DNA of 64,000 nt from Ruminococcus sp. Its GTDB lineage: Bacteria > Bacillota > Clostridia > Oscillospirales > Ruminococcaceae. The notes beneath the pieces were generated by a model. That model was given only the letters and a program-made list of their open reading frames with translations, searched no databases and was not told the origin of the DNA. This document shows positions 51,631 through 59,509 of the stretch, piece by piece; position 1 is the stretch's first letter, and every line of letters starts with the position of its first letter. The position numbers and the translations under genes are program-made. The stretch spans positions 1 to 64,000 of the forward strand of contig NZ_JAILNU010000040.1 of assembly GCF_024691275.1 (NCBI RefSeq). Reading direction: 5' to 3'.

Positions 51631-52413
51631 TTAATCTAAGTAGTAGTAAATAACCACTGTCGAATCCTTTGCAAATGTATCTTCTTTAGTGAAACTTGAT
51701 TTTCCGCTAATAGTAATATGTTCAACTGTATTATCCCAATCCAATAAACCTGATTTTTTAGTTGAAACTTTTGCTATTACATTTGTGAATCCTGCAGATT
51801 CAAATTGTTTAACAACTTTAGAATAATTTTTTCCAATTAGATTATCGGAATTATTAGGAACAAGAATATAATCTTCGGAAGCCGATTCTGATATTCGCTT
51901 TTTATCTAAAATTAAAGAAATGTAATTTTCACGTTTCGTATCCCAAACTTCATCTTCACCAGATGTCCAATTATCTTTGCAATATAATTGATTAGCCAAA
52001 AGCAAGGCTCTATCATAATCTTCGCTATTAATTGCTTGATTTATTTCAGATTCAATTTCTTTAAGTTGCTTAATATTCTTTCTATGTTCTACATATGGAA
52101 TTCCACCAAGTCCACCCAAAAGCAAAAGGAAGAATAATATATATCCGATAAAAATTTTACCTATAGCCCTGTCGCTTCGCTTCTCTTCTTCGGCTTTCAT
52201 TATGAGCTTGAAACGCTCCTGCTCATTTTGCTTATCAACTATATGTTCTTTATGCTCCATTTCCTTTACTTTTACCTTTGATTGATATGCAACTTTACTC
52301 ATACCATCAAGCATAATTTTATTCCCACAATACATACAGTAAAAGGTATCAATTCCATCTTGCACTTCTAAAGTAGCATCACAATTGGGACATTTTAATG
52401 TAATAAGTTTCAT
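51631..52413 (-). CDS. Zinc-ribbon membrane protein with C-terminal PASTA-like domain
   Basis: 260 residues. An N-terminal zinc ribbon (CPNC ... CMYCG, about 9-31), a long charged helix (about 40-85), one membrane helix (about 86-105), an outer helical part with YDRALLLANQLY (tetratricopeptide-like) and a C-terminal domain (about 188-260) that reads LIGKNYSKVVKQFESAGFTNV, the start pattern of PASTA domains that bind muropeptides or beta-lactams. The gene is distinctly more A+T-rich than its neighbours, suggesting different origin. Function unknown. A GGGGGAA site precedes the ATG. Confidence 0.7.
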   Translation of the reverse strand: MKLITLKCPNCDATLEVQDGIDTFYCMYCGNKIMLDGMSKVAYQSKVKVKEMEHKEHIVDKQNEQERFKLIMKAEEEKRSDRAIGKIFIGYILFFLLLLGGLGGIPYVEHRKNIKQLKEIESEINQAINSEDYDRALLLANQLYCKDNWTSGEDEVWDTKRENYISLILDKKRISESASEDYILVPNNSDNLIGKNYSKVVKQFESAGFTNVIAKVSTKKSGLLDWDNTVEHITISGKSSFTKEDTFAKDSTVVIYYYLD

Positions 52414-52503
52414 ATAATTCCCCCTTTTTATATTCTTTTACACATTTAATTACAATTCATTCTAATTTGATTATACTTCAAAAAGCTTAATATGTCAACA
52501 AAG

Positions 52504-52536
52504 AAGCCGCAGTATGTGAAATACTACGGCTTTTTT
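52504..52536. terminator. Hairpin terminator
   Basis: AAGCCGCAGTAT pairs with ATACTACGGCTT (one mismatch) followed on the plus strand by TTTT. It lies between the zinc-ribbon gene start and the glk stop; the minus-strand U tract is interrupted. Confidence 0.6.
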
Positions 52537-52554
52537 CGTTATTAAGCGGGCTGT

Positions 52555-52625
52555 CGAGGACGCCAGCCACTACGATGTTGGAACGCCGAGGGCGGCGTTC
52601 CCTACTAAAGGCTAATGCCTAATGG
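52555..52625. repeat. Diverged extragenic repeat downstream of glk
   Basis: GGAACGCCGAGGGCGGCGTTCCCTACT forms a hairpin (GGAACGCC/GGCGTTCC) and ends in CCCTACT; GGCTAATGCCTAATGGCT follows, like the TTAGCCATTAGCC flank at 51.4 kb in reverse. A diverged member of the same family. Confidence 0.5.
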
Positions 52626-52629
52626 CTCA

Positions 52630-53586
52630 TTATTGGTTAGCACGTCCGAGGAATGCAGCACCGATGATGCCTGCGTCGTTTCCGAGCTTAGCTATAACGA
52701 TCTCTGTATTCTTAGGTGAGTTGCGTGTGTAAACTTCCTTAGCAACGAGTTCCTTCATAGGGAGAAGGAGCGGATCGCCCTCATTGCAGACACCGCCGCC
52801 GATGCAGAGGATATCAGGCTGGAAGATATTGATAGTATTTGTGATACCTGCTGCGAGGTACTTGATGTACTTGTCAACAACAGCCTTAGCGTACTTGTCG
52901 CCTGCTCTCATGCAGTCGAATGAAGTACGAGCTGTTACCTTGCCTTTTTCTTCAGCAGACTTAGCCATGATGCTGTCGGGGTGCTCTGCGATAGCTTCCT
53001 TAGTCATGCGGATAAGACCTGTAGCGGAAGAATAAGCCTCAAAGCAGCCCTTTCTGCCGCATGAACACTGAGCGCCGTCAACTTCGATAACAGTATGACC
53101 GATCTCAGCGCCTGCAAAGTTAGAACCTGAGTAGATCTTGCCGTCGATGATGATGCCGCCGCCGACACCGGTGCCGAGAGTGATACAAACAGCGTTCTTT
53201 GCGCCCGTTGCAGCTCCTGCAACGAACTCGCCGTAAGCAGCAGCGTTAGCGTCGTTCTCGATAAATACAGGCTTGTTGATAGTTTCCTGTATGTACTTCA
53301 CCATTGGAGTATCCTTGAAGCCGAGGTTGTTGGAGTACTCGATGATACCTGTCTCGCTGTTTGCGATACCGGGAGTACCAACACCGATCCACTCGATCTG
53401 GTCCATAGTGAGCTTGGCGCTCTTTACAGCCTCGATAGCCATTCTTGCCATATCGTCAGCGATCTCCTTTTCGGGACGCGGACAATTGGTCTTAGTGCTT
53501 GCCTTAGAAACGATGTTGTAATTTTCATCAACAACACCTGCAACGATATTTGTACCGCCGAGGTCGATTCCTACATAGTATTTCAT
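52630..53586 (-). CDS. glk: ROK family glucokinase
   Basis: Phosphorylates glucose with ATP at position 6. 318 residues. ATP-binding GIDLGGTNIVAG is at the N-terminus; the ROK zinc motif is GHTVIEVDGAQCSCGRKGCFEAYSS, with the conserved His and three Cys; END at the sugar site (VFIENDANAAAYGE) holds the catalytic Asp. The ATG at 53586 with GGAGGATATA upstream is preferred to the longer frame to 53631. It follows manA by 14 bases, so both hexose steps are co-expressed. Confidence 0.93.
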   Translation of the reverse strand: MKYYVGIDLGGTNIVAGVVDENYNIVSKASTKTNCPRPEKEIADDMARMAIEAVKSAKLTMDQIEWIGVGTPGIANSETGIIEYSNNLGFKDTPMVKYIQETINKPVFIENDANAAAYGEFVAGAATGAKNAVCITLGTGVGGGIIIDGKIYSGSNFAGAEIGHTVIEVDGAQCSCGRKGCFEAYSSATGLIRMTKEAIAEHPDSIMAKSAEEKGKVTARTSFDCMRAGDKYAKAVVDKYIKYLAAGITNTINIFQPDILCIGGGVCNEGDPLLLPMKELVAKEVYTRNSPKNTEIVIAKLGNDAGIIGAAFLGRANQ

Positions 53587-53600
53587 TTTATATATCCTCC

Positions 53601-54557
53601 TTATGGAATTGCCGTGATTATCACGTCGCAATTTCCTTTTATAACGTATGATCCTGCTCCTGCGGGTACAAAGACACTTGAACCCATAGTGAGCGGTATA
53701 TTGCAGCCGTCTGCGCAGAGCTCTCCGCTTCCGCCGATAACGAGTATATGAGCGAATGAGCTGTCGTCAGTACCCAGCTGAACTTCCTTGATTATTCTTT
53801 CGCGGTTCACGTTGAAGTACTCGCACTCTGCGAGGAGTTGAACAACTGCGCCGTCCAGTTCCATTCCGTATATAGGTCTGTGCGGATCAAGAGGCTCTGT
53901 ATTTGTGACTTCGAGAGCCTTTTCGACGTGGAGCTGTCTTGGCTTTCCGTCAGCGCCGAGTCTTCCGTAGTCGTAAACGCGATAGGTAACATTTGAGCTT
54001 TGCTGTATCTCGGCAATGAGTATGCCCTTGCCTATAGCGTGGAGCGTACCAGGTTCGATGAAGAAAACGTCGCCCTTTTTTACGGGGACTTTGTTCACCT
54101 TATCCATGAGGGTGTTTTCCTCGATAGCCCTGCGGAATTCCTCCTTGGTTATCCTCTCCTTGAATCCGTAGACCAGCTCGGCATCGGGTTCAGCGTCGAT
54201 GATATACCACATCTCGGTCTTGCCGTTGTCGTTTTCGTATTTACGGGCATATTCGTCGCAGGGGTGTACCTGTACGGAAAGATCGTTTTTAGCGTCGATG
54301 AGCTTTACGAGTACGGGGAAGCTGCTGAACTTTTTGCAGTTCTTTCCCATAGCCTCGGGGTGCTTCCGGAGTATCTCAGAAAGCTTCATTCCCTTGAATT
54401 CGCCGCTTGCAGCTATACATTCCCCGTCGGGGTGACAGCTGAGCTCCCAGCTTTCCGCAAGGCGTTCGCCGTCGCTTTTCTTTCCGAATAGTTCACGGAG
54501 CTTCGTACCGCCCCAGATATAGTCCTTTATAGGAGCTTCTATTAAAAATGGTTTCAC
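53601..54557 (-). CDS. manA: Mannose-6-phosphate isomerase, class I
   Basis: Interconverts mannose 6-phosphate and fructose 6-phosphate with zinc. 318 residues, the short Firmicutes type. Zinc ligands are in VQVHPCDEYA (Gln-x-His), the Glu of KTEMWYI and the His of EPGTLHAIGKG. A cupin fold follows to the C-terminus. It links the mannose released by mannan breakdown to glycolysis. It overlaps the GH25 gene by 4 bases and precedes glk. Confidence 0.94.
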   Translation of the reverse strand: MKPFLIEAPIKDYIWGGTKLRELFGKKSDGERLAESWELSCHPDGECIAASGEFKGMKLSEILRKHPEAMGKNCKKFSSFPVLVKLIDAKNDLSVQVHPCDEYARKYENDNGKTEMWYIIDAEPDAELVYGFKERITKEEFRRAIEENTLMDKVNKVPVKKGDVFFIEPGTLHAIGKGILIAEIQQSSNVTYRVYDYGRLGADGKPRQLHVEKALEVTNTEPLDPHRPIYGMELDGAVVQLLAECEYFNVNRERIIKEVQLGTDDSSFAHILVIGGSGELCADGCNIPLTMGSSVFVPAGAGSYVIKGNCDVIITAIP

Positions 54558-55327
54558 TTTTTCGCCTTTCTTTGAGAAGCAGACTCTGCGTCCGCTTTTT
54601 GTGTGGGCTTTGCGAATTCCCTGTTGAAGTCATCGGCAGAGCCGTTGTAAACATTGAGGTCTATGTGTTCTTCTTCGCCGACATAGCCGCTGAGAGTGCC
54701 TTTGTCGCTGTACTGCCAGAATTTCCAGTTAAGGAGATCGGGCTCGCAGTTCACGCTGCGTATCCAAAGGGGATATTCGGAGAAATTCTCCTTTACGTAT
54801 CGGCAGTACACAGGCAGGGTAGTATAGATTATGGGCTTTACGCCGTAGTAATTCTCAAGCCTTGTCAGGAGGGGACGAAGTATGCTTTCGGCTTCTTCCC
54901 TTGATGGCTTATTGGAACGCTTGTCAGCGTAGTACTCGATATCCACAACGGGCGGCATATCTATCTCGTTCCTGCCTACAGAAGATATGAAATTGTCAGC
55001 CTGAGTTTCTCCCGAGCTGTCGAAGCTGAAGAAATGATAGGCGGATACTCTGATATTTGTGGAGGCAGCCCTGTCCAGATTTCTTCTTACCGATTCGTCG
55101 GTATGACCGCTCCCCTCGGTCGCTTTGATAAAGGCGAAGGAAACGTTCTGGGATTCCAGCTCCTTCCAGTTGATATCTCCCTGATAGTTTGATACGTCAA
55201 CGCCGAATATGGGATATTTCGACTTGTTGACCTTGGCTGTTGAGAAGAACAGCGCACTTGCTGCTGAGAATCCTATGAATGAACCTCCGAGCAGAGTGCA
55301 GATGATATTTCGTTTCAAGTTAAGCAT
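54554..55327 (-). CDS. Membrane-anchored GH25 lysozyme-like muramidase
   Basis: 257 residues. A signal anchor (about 5-28) is followed by a GH25 domain (about 38-235): FGVDVSNYQGDINW carries the first catalytic Asp, FAFIKATEG the next motif, and PPVVDIEYY the Asp-x-Glu pair. It hydrolyses the MurNAc-GlcNAc bond of peptidoglycan, probably for wall remodelling. A basic low-complexity C-terminal tail follows. The ATG at 55327 starts the signal; a longer frame to 55417 adds an unlikely extension. First gene of the run with manA and glk, with 4-base overlap. Confidence 0.88.
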   Translation of the reverse strand: MLNLKRNIICTLLGGSFIGFSAASALFFSTAKVNKSKYPIFGVDVSNYQGDINWKELESQNVSFAFIKATEGSGHTDESVRRNLDRAASTNIRVSAYHFFSFDSSGETQADNFISSVGRNEIDMPPVVDIEYYADKRSNKPSREEAESILRPLLTRLENYYGVKPIIYTTLPVYCRYVKENFSEYPLWIRSVNCEPDLLNWKFWQYSDKGTLSGYVGEEEHIDLNVYNGSADDFNREFAKPTQKADAESASQRKAKK

Positions 55328-55516
55328 AAAAATGCAGACAACTCCCTGAGCTTTCAGTATTTCCCGAAGGGTGGGATAAAAGCTGTGCAAAGTTATTATG
55401 TACAAAAAGTCATACAATAATATAATAAACTATAATCATGAAATAGTCAACAGTTTTTTTGCAATTTGCGAAAAAAGTACTGCCTGTCCGACAGCTCTCG
55501 GGGCAGCAAGCTTCTA

Positions 55517-55545
55517 TTGACAAAAAAATAAAAAAATGTTAGAAT
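55517..55545 (+). promoter_or_regulatory. Promoter of the membrane protein gene at 55578
   Basis: TTGACA (55517-55522) and TAGAAT (55540-55545) are separated by 17 bases, with GGCGAGG before the ATG. Confidence 0.85.
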
Positions 55546-55577
55546 CATTTTAATAAAATATTTGGCGAGGTAATAAT

Positions 55578-56093
55578 ATGGACTTTGAAGTGGAATATAC
55601 CAAGAACAGGACTCAGATGAACAGGATAAAAAAAGAGGACAAGATATTTTTTATAACTTGCGCGGCAAATCTGATATTCTTTCTTTTTTCTGCCTTTTTG
55701 CTCATTTCTTCGGGAGAGAAGAACTATCTTATCAGTACAGTTGTCTATCTGACTTCGAGTGCAGGCGGAGTATTGAGTTTGTATAAGAGGAATACTGTGC
55801 TTGCCGTTATTTCTTCTGTTGGTTTTTTCAGTGAGATGATGATGATAATGCTCATGTCAGGTTTTTCGCTGTTCACGTTTGCGTTATTCGGTGTGCTCAT
55901 AGGCTTTAGTGTAAGGAATATCATGAATGTCAGGATGTATCAATGGCTTCAGCAGCAGGACGGTTTCCCGTACTTTGAGCCGAAACAGAAAATATACGAG
56001 ATGAACAAGGTACAGTGGAATATCAAGGATCCATATACCCTTGAAAAGGAAAGGCACGAGAAGAATGCGGCAAGACATATGGACGATCTCTGA
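55578..56093 (+). CDS. Hypothetical membrane protein
   Basis: 171 residues with about four membrane helices (about 27-46, 50-68, 74-90, 96-114), a short N-terminal cytoplasmic tail rich in charged residues, and a polar C-terminal tail (about 118-171) with Trp/Gln/Tyr. I recognise no family. It stands alone with its own promoter and a shared terminator. Confidence 0.7.
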   Translation: MDFEVEYTKNRTQMNRIKKEDKIFFITCAANLIFFLFSAFLLISSGEKNYLISTVVYLTSSAGGVLSLYKRNTVLAVISSVGFFSEMMMIMLMSGFSLFTFALFGVLIGFSVRNIMNVRMYQWLQQQDGFPYFEPKQKIYEMNKVQWNIKDPYTLEKERHEKNAARHMDDL

Positions 56094-56114
56094 AAAAATA
56101 CTCATATAATACAA

Positions 56115-56140
56115 AAAGCCTAAGAAATATCTTAGGCTTT
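56115..56140. terminator. Bidirectional terminator
   Basis: AAAGCCTAAGA (56115-56125) pairs perfectly with TCTTAGGCTTT (56130-56140) around AATA, between convergent genes, with A-rich sequence before and TGTTTATT after. Confidence 0.85.
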
Positions 56141-56177
56141 GTTTATTATTTGCTCCCTTTTGCGGAGCGTTTTCGGT

Positions 56178-57209
56178 TTACATTATGCTGAACAGCTGTT
56201 TTTCGTCCCGCGGGTCAAAGCTTACGAGCTTACTGCTGTCCCGTGAGACTGCAAGACCATTCCGCTCATTTATCGGCGAGATGGAGAACTTTCCGCTGCG
56301 TCTGTGAGCTATTCTGAAGATACTGCCGAACCGCGTATTCACAGGCATTCCTGCAAGCTCAAAAACTATTCCGCGCTCCGTGACTCTCACTGAGAGCGGC
56401 GGAGTGTCGGCGAAAAATCTGCATATCATACCGTCGGCGGCGTAATGACCGCGCTGAGGTGTTACCAGAGTGTCGCGGTAAAAGCGGTACAGCAGTGCTG
56501 CAACAGCCTGTTCGGTGTCGTAAAGCCGCTTTACTATCTCTTTTATGGGAGCAGTATGGACTTTTTCTGCTTCTGAGCATATGCGCTCAGTGTTTCTGTT
56601 GATAGCTGTTGAAAAGCTGCTTCTCACGGCAAAACGGTGCAGAGTTTCGGAGGTTATGTGCTGTTCGGGGACGAACTCGGGATACAATGCTCGTGCCAGA
56701 TCCTCATAGCTGACGTGGACGCATTTCTTGCTGGAAAAATACGTCATCTTCGCTGCGTGAGGAAGACAGCACATATCCGACATCATATGGACGGCTCTTG
56801 CGAGATAGACCGCACCCTGACCGATAAAGCCTGCATGATGCATAGTCAGTGCCATTGTGTAGTCCTCCTCGAACATAGTTCGTGCGCTCTTTGCGAACAG
56901 GTCCTTGCCGTTTTTGTAGTAGCCGCATACAGGCGATACACGTCTGAGCGATGAGGTGCAGGCGCTGTAATAGTGTCTCCCTGCGCCGTTTTCGCGGTCA
57001 CCGCTCTCGTCTGCGCGAACGGTGTATGGCAGCATTATCCGCAGCTGAGGTCTTATGAGAGCCTCGGCTTCGGGAGCTGTTTCATGGAGGAGCTTCAATG
57101 CTCTTATGAGGATATCCTGATGTATCTGTGATTCGGGAAGTCTTTTTGCATTGCGGTATTTTACCGAAAGGTCATGAAGTCGGGCTGCTGTTGCTTTCCA
57201 TTTGTTCAT
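56178..57209 (-). CDS. Zinc-dependent phospholipase C-like protein without a signal peptide
   Basis: 343 residues. The segment GRHYYSACT, then LARAVHMMSDMCCLPHAAKMTYFSSKKCVHVSYEDLARALY, follows the H-x3-D ... H ... H/E pattern of zinc-dependent phospholipase C (the clostridial alpha-toxin type), in which these residues bind three zinc ions. No signal peptide precedes it: the protein starts MNKWKATAARLHD. A C-terminal beta-rich part (about 255-343) ends the protein. It is 26 bases downstream of the purine permease gene. Activity and location are uncertain; the family assignment rests on motif spacing only. Confidence 0.6.
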   Translation of the reverse strand: MNKWKATAARLHDLSVKYRNAKRLPESQIHQDILIRALKLLHETAPEAEALIRPQLRIMLPYTVRADESGDRENGAGRHYYSACTSSLRRVSPVCGYYKNGKDLFAKSARTMFEEDYTMALTMHHAGFIGQGAVYLARAVHMMSDMCCLPHAAKMTYFSSKKCVHVSYEDLARALYPEFVPEQHITSETLHRFAVRSSFSTAINRNTERICSEAEKVHTAPIKEIVKRLYDTEQAVAALLYRFYRDTLVTPQRGHYAADGMICRFFADTPPLSVRVTERGIVFELAGMPVNTRFGSIFRIAHRRSGKFSISPINERNGLAVSRDSSKLVSFDPRDEKQLFSIM

Positions 57210-57235
57210 AGTATAGCTCCTTTAATGCAGCTGTA

Positions 57236-58597
57236 TCAGAGGAAGATGTACTTCAGAATGAACAGAACTGCGAGAACGTACATTATAGGATTGATCTCCT
57301 TGCGCTTTCCGCAGGCAAGATTGATGATTACATAAGAGATAACGCCGATAGCGATACCCTCTGAGATGCTGTAGAACAGCGGCATAGCAATAACGCAGAG
57401 GTATGCGGGGATAGCCGATGTGTAGTTCTTTTCGTCTACCTTTATCTCGGAGACCGTGCTGAACATGAGGAATCCCACGAGTATCAGCGCAGGAGCTGTT
57501 GCAAATGCAGGGATAGAGATGAATATTGGTGCGAGGAACATTGAGAGCAGAAACAGTACGGCTGTTGTGAGAGCTGTAAGACCTGTTCTTCCGCCTGCGG
57601 CTGTACCTGCGGAGGACTCAACGAAAGTAGTCGTTGTAGATGTACCGAATACAGCGCCTGCTGTAGTTGCTACAGCGTCTGCCATAAGAGCGGGTCTGAT
57701 AGCAGGGAGCTTGCCTTCCTTGTCGAGAAGTCCTGCCTTTGTGCTGACGCCGATGAGAGTTCCGAGAGTGTCAAAGAGGTCAACGAACAGGAACGAGAAT
57801 ATTACTACGACAAAGTTGAATATGCCGACTGAGTTCATATCCACATCGAAGCATTCGCCGAATGTTTCGCCGAGCTTTGAGAAGTCGGTCATATGGAATG
57901 AAGGGATAAGCGTATAGAATCCTGCCTCTGCATCGGGAGCGTATATGCCTGTGAGTTCGCAAAGTATTCCCAGCAGCCATGTGATAACGATACCGATAAG
58001 GATAGCGCCCTTGACCTTTTTGATGTAGAGTATGGACATTATGAGAAGTCCGATAACTGCAAGGAGTGCGCATACGCCTGCGGTGCTGAAATTCTCAGTG
58101 AAATCGGTGAGAGTAACAAGAGTTGCGGAATCAACTGCAAGTCCTGCGTTCTGGAGACCGATGAAGGCGATGAACAGTCCGATGCCCACGGATACCGCGC
58201 GTTTCAGGGAAAGGGGGATCGCATCGAAAATGGCTTCTCTTACCTTTGTAAGGGAAAGTACGATGAAGATGATGCCCTCGATGAATACTGCAAGGAGAGC
58301 CACCTGCCACGAATAGCCGAGGTTTCCGCATACAGTGTATGCCATATATGCATTAAGACCCATGCCTGCCGAGAGTGCGAACGGGAGATTTGCCATGAAT
58401 GCCATACATATGGTTCCGACAAAGGACGCAAGGCAGGTAGCAAGAAGAACTGCGGTGCTGTCCATGCCTGTGGACGAAAGTACATTGGGGTTTACGGCGA
58501 GGATGTACGCCATAGTCATAAATGTTGTGATACCTGCGGCGATCTCGGTCTTGACATCAGTGCCGCGTTCCTTCAGCTTAAATAACTTTTCAACCAT
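57236..58597 (-). CDS. Purine permease of the AzgA type (NCS2 family)
   Basis: 453 residues, about twelve membrane helices. GITTFMTMAYILAVNP near residue 22 and GTSTTTTFVESSAGTAAGGRTGLTALTTA near 310 are hallmarks of the adenine/guanine/hypoxanthine permeases of the AzgA group. Imports purine bases with protons. It lies 11 bases after hpt, whose enzyme would trap the imported base as IMP or GMP. Confidence 0.94.
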   Translation of the reverse strand: MVEKLFKLKERGTDVKTEIAAGITTFMTMAYILAVNPNVLSSTGMDSTAVLLATCLASFVGTICMAFMANLPFALSAGMGLNAYMAYTVCGNLGYSWQVALLAVFIEGIIFIVLSLTKVREAIFDAIPLSLKRAVSVGIGLFIAFIGLQNAGLAVDSATLVTLTDFTENFSTAGVCALLAVIGLLIMSILYIKKVKGAILIGIVITWLLGILCELTGIYAPDAEAGFYTLIPSFHMTDFSKLGETFGECFDVDMNSVGIFNFVVVIFSFLFVDLFDTLGTLIGVSTKAGLLDKEGKLPAIRPALMADAVATTAGAVFGTSTTTTFVESSAGTAAGGRTGLTALTTAVLFLLSMFLAPIFISIPAFATAPALILVGFLMFSTVSEIKVDEKNYTSAIPAYLCVIAMPLFYSISEGIAIGVISYVIINLACGKRKEINPIMYVLAVLFILKYIFL

Positions 58598-58608
58598 TTT
58601 TACTTACC

Positions 58609-59160
58609 TCATTCATTGTTAAATTCTGCGATATACGGGAGATTTCTGTAGAATTCACCATAATCGAGACCGTAGCCGATAACGAAATAATCGGGGATAG
58701 TGAACAGCGAGTAGTCTGCTTTCAGGTCAACGACGCGACGGTCGGGTTTGTCGAGAAGGGTTATTACTCTGATCGAGAGGGGATTGCGCAGTTTCAGGAG
58801 CTTGAGAAGCTCGTTGAGGGTACGTCCTGTGTCGATGATATCCTCGATTATGATAACGTGGTATTTGCTGATATCATGCTTCAGATCCATGGTTATCTGA
58901 ACGTGTCCTGAGGATTCTGTTCCCTCAAAATAGCTCTTCGCAGCCATGAAATCTATCTCGCAGGGGACATTTACCTCACGGCAGAGGTCTGCCATAAAAA
59001 TAAAAGCGCCCTTCAGGATACTCACGAGGAGTATAGGTGAGCCGTCGTAGATGGAATTTATCATTTCACCTGCTTTTTTCAGCTCTGCTTTTATCTCTTC
59101 CTCGGAAATAATTACGCGCTTGATCTTGCTTTTCCATTCTTCTGTGCTGTCGAAATTCAT
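58609..59160 (-). CDS. hpt: Hypoxanthine(-guanine) phosphoribosyltransferase
   Basis: Salvages hypoxanthine or guanine with PRPP to IMP or GMP. 183 residues. The PRPP-binding motif IIIEDIIDTGRTLNELL (about 99-115) is typical; LVSILKGAFIFMADL and VVDLKADYSLFTIPDYFVIGYGLDY are HPRT features. The GGAGGAATA site precedes the ATG. First gene of the purine salvage run hpt-permease. Confidence 0.95.
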   Translation of the reverse strand: MNFDSTEEWKSKIKRVIISEEEIKAELKKAGEMINSIYDGSPILLVSILKGAFIFMADLCREVNVPCEIDFMAAKSYFEGTESSGHVQITMDLKHDISKYHVIIIEDIIDTGRTLNELLKLLKLRNPLSIRVITLLDKPDRRVVDLKADYSLFTIPDYFVIGYGLDYGEFYRNLPYIAEFNNE

Positions 59161-59509
59161 AATATTCCTCCAATGCTGTTTTAATATACATTTATTATAC
59201 CATTCTGCGTGATATTGTCAATAAGATAGGTGCATTTTTGACGGAAAATACAATAAAAATTCCATATATATCTATAGGGAGAGTGATGAAATATGTACAA
59301 AGGGCGGAAATACTAATTGTATATATCTACAAAAATATAATTAATTATATGTCGCTTATTTACATATTATTATATGCGTGTTATAATTATCCTGTATAGG
59401 TGTATATTCTGCGCACCGACTTTCCCTGTGTCGGAGGGATATTCACCGCAGTTTATGGAAGTTCCGCTTTAGGCAGCGGATATAACCGTTATGAAAAGGA
59501 GTAAAAACA
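59161..59509. other. Intergenic region and leader of the pectinolytic gene
   Basis: A strongly A+T-rich stretch between divergent genes. The promoter at 59359-59387 gives a leader of about 115 nt with two plausible hairpins, CCGAC/GTCGG (59417-59436) and CCGC/GCGG (59463-59479). AAAAGGAG precedes the ATG. No gene or known riboswitch is seen. Confidence 0.6.
59359..59387 (+). promoter_or_regulatory. Promoter of the pectinolytic enzyme gene
   Basis: TTTACA (59359-59364) and TATAAT (59382-59387) are separated by 17 bases. Confidence 0.8.

Noticed and set aside
59395..59509. Possible c-di-GMP or other known riboswitch before the pectinolytic gene
   Set aside because: Only two short hairpins are seen, and the conserved core sequences of the riboswitches I know are absent.
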